A stretch of DNA of 19,920 nucleotides, from NCBI GenBank assembly GCA_002441545.1, contig DJWL01000116.1:7036-26955 (forward strand), read 5' to 3'. A program made the position numbers and the translations under genes. The notes under the pieces are model-generated. The model did not search any database, was not told where the DNA came from, and saw only the letters and a program-made list of their open reading frames with translations. This stretch comes from Flavobacteriaceae bacterium UBA6231 (GTDB lineage Bacteria > Bacteroidota > Bacteroidia > Flavobacteriales > Flavobacteriaceae). Positions 6,365-13,751 of this stretch are shown one piece after another (within the stretch, counting starts at the first letter, position 1; each line of letters starts with the position of its first letter).

Positions 6365-7663
6365 ATGGCAACAGATAACATTCTTTCTCCTTTCCAAAAA
6401 TTTGTCAAAATAGAAAGCTTTAGTGGAATCCTTTTATTACTAGCAACAATCTCTGCAATTATTTGGGCCAATTCATCTTTTTCAGAAAGTTATCTAGCTC
6501 TTTGGGACTATAAAATTGGGTTCACATCTGAAAGTTTTGAGTTAAGCAAACCATTAATATTATGGATTAATGATGGATTAATGGCTATTTTCTTCTTTTT
6601 AATTGGTTTAGAAATTAAAAGAGAATTTCTTATTGGAGAACTAAATTCAGTAAAAAAAATAGCCTTCCCTCTTTTTGGTGCTTTAGGAGGCATGATTATT
6701 CCTGTATTGTTTTTTGTGGTACTTAATCAAAACCCAGAGACTTTAAAAGGTTGGGGAATACCAATGGCTACTGATATTGCTTTTTCTTTAGCCATCTTAA
6801 AAGTTTTAGGAAACAGAGTGCCTTTAAGTTTAAAAATGTTTTTAACCGCTTTTGCTATTGTTGATGATTTAGGAGCTGTTTTAGTCATTGCTTTATTTTA
6901 TAGCGGTAGCATTAAAATGAGCTTATTGGGTATTGCTTTGTTACTATTAGTTGTTTTATATTTTTTATCATACAAAGGGTATTATTCTAAATTTTTATTA
7001 ATTGTTTTAGGAATCGCTGTTTGGATATTATTTTTAAAATCTGGTATTCATCCTACTTTAGCAGGTGTTTTATTAGCCTTTTCAGTACCTATAAGACAAA
7101 AAATTAAAACTCCAGAGTTTATAGATAATTTAATAATTATTACAAATAATATTAAAGAAGCTAAAAGGAAAGAAACACCTATTCTATCTCAAGAACAAAT
7201 TCAACAAATAGATGATTTAGAAGATTGGACCAATAAATATCAATCTCCACTTCAACATTTAGAACATAATTTACATGATTGGGTCGCTTATTTTATCATT
7301 CCTGTTTTTGCCTTAGCAAATGCAGGTGTTATGACAAATAGCTCAGTCCCTTTGGAAACTGCGTTAGTGATTAACATCATCGTTTGTTTGGTTTTAGGAA
7401 AAAGCATAGGTATTACTTCAATTATTCTTATTGCCAAAAAAATAAAACTTATAGAAGTCCCATCAGATATTAACAATTGGCAAATTATAGGCGTGTCATT
7501 CTTAGCTGGTATTGGTTTTACTATGGCAATTTTTATTGCAAGTCTTGCATTTATAGGTAATCCAACATATATTGATTCCGCTAAAATTGGCATTTTAATC
7601 GGTTCTTTAATTTCAGCAATTATTGGTTACCTTATTTTAAAATTTAAAGCAAATGAAAAATAA
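6365..7663 (+). CDS. nhaA: Na+/H+ antiporter NhaA
   Basis: This 432-aa inner-membrane protein exchanges protons for Na+ (or Li+) and supports pH and sodium homeostasis. Key residues seen are D137 in MATDIAFSLAIL, the ion-binding pair D167-D168 in FAIVDDLGAV, K346 in LGKSIG, and the motifs NDGLMAIFFFLIGLEIKRE (69-87) and GIHPTLAGVLLAF (227-239). About a dozen hydrophobic segments are visible. It is longer than the E. coli protein, largely through a hydrophilic stretch around 247-305 (PEFIDN to EHNLHD). Its last 11 nt overlap the hemF start in another frame, so the two are probably co-transcribed and translationally coupled although functionally unrelated. Confidence 0.96.
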   Translation: MATDNILSPFQKFVKIESFSGILLLLATISAIIWANSSFSESYLALWDYKIGFTSESFELSKPLILWINDGLMAIFFFLIGLEIKREFLIGELNSVKKIAFPLFGALGGMIIPVLFFVVLNQNPETLKGWGIPMATDIAFSLAILKVLGNRVPLSLKMFLTAFAIVDDLGAVLVIALFYSGSIKMSLLGIALLLLVVLYFLSYKGYYSKFLLIVLGIAVWILFLKSGIHPTLAGVLLAFSVPIRQKIKTPEFIDNLIIITNNIKEAKRKETPILSQEQIQQIDDLEDWTNKYQSPLQHLEHNLHDWVAYFIIPVFALANAGVMTNSSVPLETALVINIIVCLVLGKSIGITSIILIAKKIKLIEVPSDINNWQIIGVSFLAGIGFTMAIFIASLAFIGNPTYIDSAKIGILIGSLISAIIGYLILKFKANEK

Positions 7664-8555
7664 ATTTTACCAATACATACAAAATTTACAAGATACCATT
7701 ACTTCAAAACTTGAAGCAGTTGATGGAAAAACTACTTTTAAAGAAGATATTTGGGAACGACCAGAAGGTGGCGGTGGAAAAACAAGAGTTATTGAAAATG
7801 GGAATGTTTTTGAAAAAGGCGGCGTAAATATTTCTGCTGTTCATGGGAAACTACCTGAAACCATGCAAACTTATTTTGGTGTTAAAGACGCCAATTTTTT
7901 TGCTTGTGGATTGAGTTTGGTTTTACATCCTAAAAATCCAATGGTTCCAACGGTTCATGCCAATTGGCGTTATTTTGAAATGTATGACCAAAATGGAAAA
8001 TTGGTAGATAGTTGGTTTGGTGGAGGACAAGATTTAACGCCTTATTATTTGTTTGAGGAAGATGCTGTTCACTTTCACAAAACATGTAAAACAGCCTGCG
8101 ATAAACATAGTCCCAATTTTTATAGCGATTTTAAGAAAAAGTGTGATACCTATTTTTGGAATTCTCATAGAAATGAAGCCCGTGGAATAGGCGGTTTATT
8201 TTTTGATTATTGTAAATCTTCTGAAACTATGACTATGGAAAATTGGTACAATTTTGTGACTGAAGTTGGCAATAGTTTTCTTGAAGCCTATGTTCCAATT
8301 GTTGAAAAAAGAAAAGACATACCTCATACGGAAGCACAACGCACTTGGCAGGAAATTCGTCGTGGTCGTTATGTAGAATTTAATCTGGTTCACGATAAAG
8401 GCACTTTATTTGGGCTAAAAACCAACGGTCGTATAGAAAGTATTTTAATGAGTTTGCCTCCACAAGTGCAATGGGTTTATGATCATCATCCTGAAAAAGA
8501 TAGTGATGAAGAAAAATTAATTAATGTACTAAGACAACCTAAAAATTGGGTTTAA
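7653..8555 (+). CDS. hemF: Oxygen-dependent coproporphyrinogen-III oxidase
   Basis: This 300-aa enzyme uses O2 to convert the A and B ring propionates of coproporphyrinogen III to vinyls, giving protoporphyrinogen IX. Conserved blocks are GGGGKTRVIENGNVFEKGG (39-57), VHANWRYFE (101-109), WFGGGQDLTPYY (121-132), HRNEARGIGGLFFD (172-185) and the C-terminal RRGRYVEFNLVHDKGT and MSLPPQVQWVYDHHP. Conserved histidines H92, H102, H142 and H172 are present. Length is normal. The presence of the aerobic form, with no hemN in the window, points to oxygen-using growth. It overlaps nhaA by 11 nt. Confidence 0.97.
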   Translation: MKNKFYQYIQNLQDTITSKLEAVDGKTTFKEDIWERPEGGGGKTRVIENGNVFEKGGVNISAVHGKLPETMQTYFGVKDANFFACGLSLVLHPKNPMVPTVHANWRYFEMYDQNGKLVDSWFGGGQDLTPYYLFEEDAVHFHKTCKTACDKHSPNFYSDFKKKCDTYFWNSHRNEARGIGGLFFDYCKSSETMTMENWYNFVTEVGNSFLEAYVPIVEKRKDIPHTEAQRTWQEIRRGRYVEFNLVHDKGTLFGLKTNGRIESILMSLPPQVQWVYDHHPEKDSDEEKLINVLRQPKNWV

Positions 8556-8586
8556 ATTATGATATAAGTAAGGTTTTAAAAACTTT

Positions 8587-8594
8587 TTACTTTG
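8587..8594 (+). promoter_or_regulatory. Weak -7-like element upstream of hemB
   Basis: TTACTTTG at 8587-8594, 26 nt before the hemB ATG, differs from TAnnTTTG at one position. No convincing TTG lies at the right distance upstream. It may give hemB partial independence from the long upstream operon, but the 65-nt hemF-hemB gap could equally be read through. Confidence 0.25.
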
Positions 8595-8620
8595 TATTTT
8601 TAACATCCTAAAATAAAACA

Positions 8621-9610
8621 ATGTATCCATTAAGAAGAAATAGACGTTTAAGAACTAACGAATCCATTCGTAGTTTAGTTAGAGAAACCATCATCACTCC
8701 AAATGATTTTTTAGTGCCACTTTTTGTGGTTGAAGGAAAAGGTGTAAAAGATGAAATTCCGTCAATGCCAAATTACTTCCGTTACAGTTTAGATTTACTT
8801 GAAAATGAAGTAAAAGACCTTTGGAAATTGGGGTTGAAATCGGTATTACTTTTTGTAAAAGTCCCTGATAATTTAAAAGATAACCAAGGAAAAGAAGCTT
8901 TAAATCCAAACGGATTGATGCAACGCGCCATTAAAACCGTAAAAAACGTTTGTCCAGATATGTTGGTAATGACAGATGTTGCTTTAGATCCATATTCATC
9001 TTATGGGCATGACGGTATTGTAAAAAATGGCATGATTATAAATGATGAAACCTCTGATTTTCTGGCAGAAATGAGTGTGTCTCATGCTAAAGCTGGTGCT
9101 GATTTTGTGGCTCCAAGTGATATGATGGATGGCAGAATTTTATCAATTAGAGAAGCTCTTGAAGATGAAGGATTCATCAATACCGGTATTATGAGTTATT
9201 CAGCTAAATATGCATCTGCTTTTTATGGTCCGTTTCGTGATGCTTTAGATTCAGCTCCAGTTGATATGGTTAATGTCCCAAAAGACAAAAAAACATACCA
9301 AATGGACTATTCAAATAGAATTGAAGCGATTAGAGAAACCGAAATGGATATTGATGAAGGTGCTGATATTGTAATGATAAAACCAGGTTTATGCTATTTA
9401 GATATTGTTAGAGAAATACGAGATGCCGTTGATGTTCCTGTGGCTGTGTATCAAGTATCTGGTGAATATGCCATGATTAAAGCTGCTGCAGAAAAAGGTT
9501 GGTTAAATCATGACGCCGTAATGATGGAACAAGTAACGGCTATTAAACGTGCTGGGGCAGACATCATTGCTTCTTATTTTGCTAAAGATGTTGTGAAACT
9601 TATTTCTTAG
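8621..9610 (+). CDS. hemB: Porphobilinogen synthase (delta-aminolevulinate dehydratase)
   Basis: This 329-aa enzyme condenses two 5-aminolevulinate molecules to porphobilinogen. The Schiff-base lysine pair is K196 (MSYSAKYASAFYGPF) and K254 (VMIKPGLCYLD). The metal-site region reads DVALDPYSSYGHDG (119-132). The three cysteines that bind catalytic Zn2+ in zinc-type enzymes are replaced by A, D and D-type positions, which is the pattern of Mg2+-type, zinc-independent enzymes. Start is fixed by the conserved MYPLRRNRRLR. It is the last haem gene in the rightward cluster; the following serine hydrolase begins 22 nt later. Confidence 0.97.
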   Translation: MYPLRRNRRLRTNESIRSLVRETIITPNDFLVPLFVVEGKGVKDEIPSMPNYFRYSLDLLENEVKDLWKLGLKSVLLFVKVPDNLKDNQGKEALNPNGLMQRAIKTVKNVCPDMLVMTDVALDPYSSYGHDGIVKNGMIINDETSDFLAEMSVSHAKAGADFVAPSDMMDGRILSIREALEDEGFINTGIMSYSAKYASAFYGPFRDALDSAPVDMVNVPKDKKTYQMDYSNRIEAIRETEMDIDEGADIVMIKPGLCYLDIVREIRDAVDVPVAVYQVSGEYAMIKAAAEKGWLNHDAVMMEQVTAIKRAGADIIASYFAKDVVKLIS

Positions 9611-9631
9611 CTTTATAAAATATTTTATAGC

Positions 9632-10912
9632 ATGTTTAGAAATCTCCTTGTTTGTTTGTTTTTATGTTCTCAGTTAACTCAGGCTCAGTTACAATATGAT
9701 ACTCCAGAATCTGTCGATTTAAATTCTGAATATATTCAAACAAAAGTAGATTCTATAATGACACTGGGAATCACAAAAAAAGCATTTCCTGGCGCACAAT
9801 TATTAGTAGCAAAACAAAATAAAATTATTTTTCATCAAGCCTATGGATTTCATACGTTTGATAGCATTCAAAAAGTTGGTTTAGATGACGTTTATGATTT
9901 AGCTTCTGTAACCAAAATAGTTGGTCCTTTGCCAGCTTTAATGAAACTGTATGAAGAGGGAAAATTAAATCTTGATGTGCCGTTTTCTACCTACTGGAAA
10001 TCTTGGAGACATAAAAAAGACAAAAAAGATATCACGCTTCGCGAATTATTAGCACATCAATCTGGTTTGCAACCATACATTGTTTTTTTAAGTGATGTTT
10101 TAAAAAACGGAAAACCTAAAAATCGTTTTATTCATAATAAACCAAGTTACAGGTTTTCTTATCAAGCCTATGAAAATATCTACGTTAAAAACAGGTTTAA
10201 AAGAAAAGTGTTTAGAGAAATAAAGCGTTCAAAAGTAAGTGATAAAAAAGTATATAATTATTCAGGTTTAGCGTCTTTAATTTATCCTCAACTTATTGAA
10301 AATATTACTGGTGAAGATTATAGAACATATCTTCAATATAATTTCTATTCTCCTTTAGGTTGTAAAACACTTGGTTATCTTCCATCATTAAAATCATTTA
10401 AAAACCCAATTGTCCCAACAGAATACGATTCAATTTTTAGAAAAACACTAACAAAAGGTTGGGTTCACGATGAAAATGCAGCGCTTTTAGGAGGTGTTTC
10501 TGGTAATGCGGGTTTGTTTGGTTCGGCTTTAGACTTAGCTACTTACATGCAAATGTTACTTCAAAAAGGGTTTTATAACGGAAAACAATTTTTAAAACCT
10601 TCTACTGTCAATGAATTTACCAGAATTCAATATCCTGAAAACGCGAATCGACGTGGTTTAGGGTTCGATAAACCTTCTATTGGGAATGACACATTAAGCC
10701 TTAAAGAAGCCTATCCAGCACCAGAAGTTAGCGCTTCAAGTTTTGGCCATGCTGGTTTTACCGGTACTTTTATTTGGGCAGATCCTGAAAATGAATTGGT
10801 TTTTGTTTTCTTATCAAACAGAGTGTATCCAACAAGAGACCATAGAAACCTTTATAGTCTTAATATAAGGTCGGCGTTACAAGAAGTGTTTTATAAGGCT
10901 AAAATTGACTAA
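9632..10912 (+). CDS. Secreted serine hydrolase, beta-lactamase (class C) fold
   Basis: The 426-aa product begins with a signal peptide (MFRNLLVCLFLCSQLTQAQ, cleavage likely near residue 18). The mature part is a PF00144-type domain: FPGAQLLVAKQNKIIFHQAY, then the nucleophile motif SVTK (S92-K95), LLAHQSGL (139-146), and the third motif HAG (373-375) in SFGHAGFTG. The middle motif reads Y210-S211-G212, where YSN or YxN is usual. It strongly resembles the C-terminal hydrolase domain found fused to GH3 beta-N-acetylglucosaminidases in Bacteroidetes, here as a stand-alone protein, so a peptidoglycan or D-amino-acid ester substrate is plausible. Antibiotic hydrolysis should not be assumed. It closely follows hemB and precedes the methyltransferase gene by 1 nt. 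Confidence 0.85.
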   Translation: MFRNLLVCLFLCSQLTQAQLQYDTPESVDLNSEYIQTKVDSIMTLGITKKAFPGAQLLVAKQNKIIFHQAYGFHTFDSIQKVGLDDVYDLASVTKIVGPLPALMKLYEEGKLNLDVPFSTYWKSWRHKKDKKDITLRELLAHQSGLQPYIVFLSDVLKNGKPKNRFIHNKPSYRFSYQAYENIYVKNRFKRKVFREIKRSKVSDKKVYNYSGLASLIYPQLIENITGEDYRTYLQYNFYSPLGCKTLGYLPSLKSFKNPIVPTEYDSIFRKTLTKGWVHDENAALLGGVSGNAGLFGSALDLATYMQMLLQKGFYNGKQFLKPSTVNEFTRIQYPENANRRGLGFDKPSIGNDTLSLKEAYPAPEVSASSFGHAGFTGTFIWADPENELVFVFLSNRVYPTRDHRNLYSLNIRSALQEVFYKAKID

Positions 10913-10913
10913 T

Positions 10914-11387
10914 ATGGATATCTGCATTATAAACACGCCTTTAGGTTTTACAAAAATAGTTGGGGACGAAGATGGCATTGCATCTGTAACAGTACTTAAT
11001 TCTGAAGAAAAAATAACTGATATTATTCCTGAATCTCTTGAAGATTGTGTCATTCAACTGAATGAATATTTTAAAGGAGAACGCAAAATTTTCGACTTAA
11101 AATTAAATCCAGAAGGCTCTTCTTTTCAGAAAAAAGTATGGAAACTACTTGAACAAATTCCTTTTGGAAAAACAATTTCATACTTAGAATTATCTAAACA
11201 GTTAGGAGATGTAAAAGCCATAAGAGCTGTCGCCAATGCTAACGGAAAAAATCCTATTTGGATAATAATTCCTTGTCACAGAGTTATTGGAAGTGATGGT
11301 AGTTTAACTGGTTATGCTGGTGGATTACACCGCAAACAATGGTTGTTAGAGCTTGAAAGTCCTTATAAGCAAGAATCATTATTTTGA
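10914..11387 (+). CDS. ogt: Methylated-DNA--protein-cysteine methyltransferase (O6-alkylguanine repair)
   Basis: This 157-aa protein takes the alkyl group from O6-alkylguanine onto its own cysteine in a single suicide reaction. The acceptor is C121 in IPCHRVIG, preceded by RAVANANGKNPI and followed by GSLTGYAGGLHRKQWLLELE, all hallmarks of the MGMT/Ogt domain. The DNA-binding winged-helix segment starts at FQKKVWKLLEQIPFGKTISY (71-90). I chose the ATG at 10914, 1 nt after the stop of the upstream hydrolase, over a TTG at 10905, because it gives the usual short N-terminus. No fused Ada activator domain is present. Confidence 0.93.
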   Translation: MDICIINTPLGFTKIVGDEDGIASVTVLNSEEKITDIIPESLEDCVIQLNEYFKGERKIFDLKLNPEGSSFQKKVWKLLEQIPFGKTISYLELSKQLGDVKAIRAVANANGKNPIWIIIPCHRVIGSDGSLTGYAGGLHRKQWLLELESPYKQESLF

Positions 11388-11467
11388 TTTTTGTTTTTCC
11401 ATTCTACCAAAAACCGAAATACATAAAAATTTCCCTATATTTAATTCAACAAAACTAAATTTAGTAT

Positions 11468-12619
11468 ATGAAATTCTTAAAAAAATTCCTAAAATGGATT
11501 GTCATTTTATTTGGATTATTAGTGATTACATTATATGTAACAGATACCGATTATTTGTTGAAAGCTGTCAGAACCATATACCTTACAGGTCACTCAACAG
11601 CTTATTTAGAAGATTATAAAAAATTTGATAATGAGCCCGTAGAAAACGGAACACCTCAAGCTTGGCCAAACCATAAAGATCTCAATACTGTAAAAGAAAC
11701 CGAAGCTCTTAACCAGATAAATAAAACGAACGGAACAATTGCTTTCGTAATTATAAAAAATGATAGTATTTGGTTTGAAAACTATTACGATGGATTTGGC
11801 GAGAACTCAAAAAGCAATTCATTCTCAATGGCAAAAAGTTATGTGTCTGGGCTTATGGGAAAAGCCATTCAAGAAGGCTTTATTAAGAGTTTAGACCAAC
11901 CTGTTAGTGATTTTCTTCCAGAATTCAGTGAAGGCTTAGCGGCTAAAATGACTGTTGGTGATTTATCTAGCATGTGCTCTGGCACCAATTGGGATGAGGC
12001 TTATTATTCGCCTTTATCAATCACTACACGCGCCTATTTTGATGATGATTTAGAAAAAGTAATACTAGGATTAAAAGTAGTTGACGAACCTGGTAAAGTT
12101 TATAAATATGCCAGTGGTGATACACAAATGTTAGCTATGGTTATTGAAAAAGCTACAGGTAAAAAAATGTATAAGTACTTGGAAGAAAGCTTTTGGAAAC
12201 CATTAGGATGCGAAAACGAAACTTTATGGCAAGTAGATAGTAAAGAACATGATTTGGTAAAGGCCTATTGTTGCATTGCTAGTAATGCTAAAGATTTTGC
12301 TCGTTATGGAAAACTTTTTAAAGACCATGGAAAGTGGAATGGTAAACAAATTTTAGATTCGGCATTTGTAGCAAAATCTGTAACGCCTCGTTTTAAAGAA
12401 AGCCCAGAATATGGCTATGGTTGGTGGTTAAAACACCAAAACGGAAAAGACTTTTTTATGATGCGTGGTCATCTTGGACAATATGTAATTGTAGAACCTA
12501 ATGACAACGTAATTATAGTAAGACTTGGTCACTCTAAAGGTTCAAATGTTGAAGTTGCTTCATTTACAGAAGATATTACGACTTATATAGATGAAGCTTA
12601 TAAAATGCTTGGAAAATGA
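11468..12619 (+). CDS. Membrane-anchored serine hydrolase, beta-lactamase (class C) fold
   Basis: The 383-aa protein has a basic N-terminus and one hydrophobic segment (about 10-24, WIVILFGLLVITLYV), so it is probably anchored with the enzyme facing the periplasm. Catalytic motifs are SMAK (S120-K123), Y214-A215-S216 in KYASGD, and H335-L336-G337 in RGHLGQYV. These fit the esterase and DD-peptidase-like branch of PF00144 rather than a true beta-lactamase; the substrate is unknown. Together with the hydrolase at 9632 it makes two members of this fold within 3 kb, but the sequences differ strongly and do not look like a recent duplication. The stop overlaps the exonuclease start by 4 nt. Confidence 0.85.
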   Translation: MKFLKKFLKWIVILFGLLVITLYVTDTDYLLKAVRTIYLTGHSTAYLEDYKKFDNEPVENGTPQAWPNHKDLNTVKETEALNQINKTNGTIAFVIIKNDSIWFENYYDGFGENSKSNSFSMAKSYVSGLMGKAIQEGFIKSLDQPVSDFLPEFSEGLAAKMTVGDLSSMCSGTNWDEAYYSPLSITTRAYFDDDLEKVILGLKVVDEPGKVYKYASGDTQMLAMVIEKATGKKMYKYLEESFWKPLGCENETLWQVDSKEHDLVKAYCCIASNAKDFARYGKLFKDHGKWNGKQILDSAFVAKSVTPRFKESPEYGYGWWLKHQNGKDFFMMRGHLGQYVIVEPNDNVIIVRLGHSKGSNVEVASFTEDITTYIDEAYKMLGK

Positions 12620-13329
12620 TCTCAAAACTAAATCTTGAGAATATATTGTTTTTAGATATTGAAACTGTTCCAGAAACACAATCTTTTTCAGATTTAGATG
12701 AATCTAAACAAGCCTTATGGGAACATAAATCACAATATCAAAGAAAGGAAGATGAAAGTCCTGAAGAGTTTTATGAACGGGCAGGAATTTGGGCAGAGTT
12801 TGGCAAAATAATATGCATCTCCGTTGGGTATTTTACCTTTAGAGGTGATATAAGAAATTTTAGAGTAACCTCTTTTTATGGCAATGAAATAAAAATTTTA
12901 AAAGACTTTAAAAACTTACTCATTGCTCATTTTAGTGAACCCAAACATTTACTTTGTGCCCACAATGGCAAAGAATTTGACTTTCCATATATTGCTAGAC
13001 GTATGATAATTAATCATATTGAGCTTCCTTATAAGCTGAACTTGTTTGGGAAAAAACCTTGGGAAGTACCTCATTTAGATACTTTAGAATTATGGAAATT
13101 TGGCGATTATAAAACCTATACGTCTTTAAAATTATTGACTAACGTTTTAGGAATTCCTTCACCAAAAGATGATATTGATGGTAGTGAAGTGTATCGGGTT
13201 TATTACGAAGAAAATGGAATAGACCGGATTATAACCTATTGCCAAAAAGATACGATTGCCGTAGCTCAAATATTTTTACGCCTAAGAGGCGATTCTATTT
13301 TGACCTCAGACGAAATTATTTATATATAA
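12616..13329 (+). CDS. DEDDy 3'-5' exonuclease (PolB-exonuclease-like)
   Basis: The 237-aa protein contains the three exonuclease motifs of the DEDDy class: ExoI FLDIETVP (D14, E16), ExoII AHNGKEFDFPYIARR (N117, D122), and ExoIII Y208-x3-D212 in YCQKDTIAVAQIFLRL. It matches the predicted 3'-5' exonuclease family related to the proofreading domain of B-family DNA polymerases, without a polymerase domain, and common in Bacteroidetes. It would digest nucleic acid 3' ends with two metal ions; the physiological substrate is not known. The ATGA overlap with the upstream serine hydrolase indicates translational coupling, and with the alkyltransferase gene nearby a DNA-repair role is a mild inference. 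Confidence 0.88.
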   Translation: MISKLNLENILFLDIETVPETQSFSDLDESKQALWEHKSQYQRKEDESPEEFYERAGIWAEFGKIICISVGYFTFRGDIRNFRVTSFYGNEIKILKDFKNLLIAHFSEPKHLLCAHNGKEFDFPYIARRMIINHIELPYKLNLFGKKPWEVPHLDTLELWKFGDYKTYTSLKLLTNVLGIPSPKDDIDGSEVYRVYYEENGIDRIITYCQKDTIAVAQIFLRLRGDSILTSDEIIYI

Positions 13330-13340
13330 AAGGCTTAAAA

Positions 13341-13380
13341 AATATTTCATGCTAAACACTAAGTTTATAGCATGAATATT
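13341..13380. terminator. Inverted repeat, likely bidirectional terminator
   Basis: TTCATGCTA (13346-13354) and TAGCATGAA (13368-13376) form a perfect 9-bp stem with a 13-nt loop; allowing a 1-nt bulge the arms extend by the flanking AATAT runs. Rightward it is followed by TATTTTCTT after the exonuclease gene, and leftward by ATATTTTTTAAG after the possible small gene at 13365-13493, whose stop codon lies inside the hairpin. A terminator shared by two convergent genes fits best. The stem is AT-rich, so strength is uncertain. Confidence 0.55.
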
Positions 13381-13493
13381 TTCTTGGTTAAATACACTAA
13401 ACTTTTTAAAAATCGTAAATTCTCACGTAAAGTCTCTTTGAATTTACTCTCAGTATTTGTAGGTAGTTCAGGTAGATTTGCTGCAAAATTCAT
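13365..13493 (-). CDS. Possible small protein, 42 aa, unrecognised
   Basis: An ATG at 13493 opens a leftward 42-codon frame ending at TAA (13367-13365) inside the inverted repeat at 13341-13380. The product begins MNFAANLPELPTNTESKF, continues KETLRENLRFLKSLVYLTKK and ends IFML. The second half would form a basic amphipathic helix. No family is recognised. Support comes from the protein-like composition, a hairpin placed as its terminator, and a promoter-like pair upstream (13558-13589). It may be a small conserved protein or the remnant of a larger gene. Confidence 0.45.
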   Translation of the reverse strand: MNFAANLPELPTNTESKFKETLRENLRFLKSLVYLTKKIFML

Positions 13494-13557
13494 AAGTTGT
13501 TAGTTTATGGTAGATTTGGGAATCTATTAGTTTTTAAATTGGTTTATTTGAGGATTA

Positions 13558-13589
13558 TAAAAGTAGTGAAATTTTTATTTTGTCGTCAA
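13558..13589 (-). promoter_or_regulatory. Promoter-like pair for the leftward 42-aa frame
   Basis: On the minus strand TTG (13589-13587) is followed after 21 nt by TACTTTTA (13565-13558), one mismatch from TAnnTTTG. It lies 65 nt upstream of the ATG at 13493. Such matches are fairly frequent in AT-rich DNA, so this only mildly supports transcription. Confidence 0.3.
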
Positions 13590-13703
13590 AAAACTTATAA
13601 ATTTCGATGAAATGTAATATTTTTTAACTTTTTAAAGGTTTTTACTACTTTATAAATAATTTATAGAACATCTTTCTATTGCTTTAATTATACTTTACAA
13701 ATA

Positions 13704-13732
13704 TTGAATTCTTTTAATATTGATTATATTTA
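13704..13732 (+). promoter_or_regulatory. Weak promoter-like pair upstream of acetoacetyl-CoA synthetase gene
   Basis: TTG (13704-13706) and TATATTTA (13725-13732) are separated by 18 nt, with the last base of the -7 element off consensus. They lie 19 nt before the ATG at 13752. The gene needs its own promoter after a 422-nt gap, and this is the best candidate I see. Confidence 0.3.
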
Positions 13733-13751
13733 AATATTAATTCACGTAATA

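Larger units (their letters stand above)
13330..13751. other. 422-nt intergenic region between exonuclease and acetoacetyl-CoA synthetase genes
   Basis: This AT-rich gap has no rightward gene. From left to right it holds the inverted repeat at 13341-13380, the possible 42-aa leftward frame (13365-13493), a leftward promoter-like pair (13558-13589), an unassigned AT-rich stretch (13590-13700), and weak rightward promoter-like elements near 13704-13732 before the synthetase gene. Confidence 0.7.

Noticed and set aside
10905..10913. TTG start adding three residues to the methyltransferase
   Set aside because: It lies inside the upstream hydrolase gene; the ATG at 10914, 1 nt after that gene's stop, gives a normal N-terminus.
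11454..11465. ACTAAATTTAGT palindrome 2 nt before the second hydrolase ATG
   Set aside because: At 12 nt and almost all A/T it is expected by chance in this composition, and nothing else supports an operator.
11353..11619. 88-codon rightward frame spanning the methyltransferase end and hydrolase start
   Set aside because: It runs through two well-supported genes in another frame and has no recognisable features.
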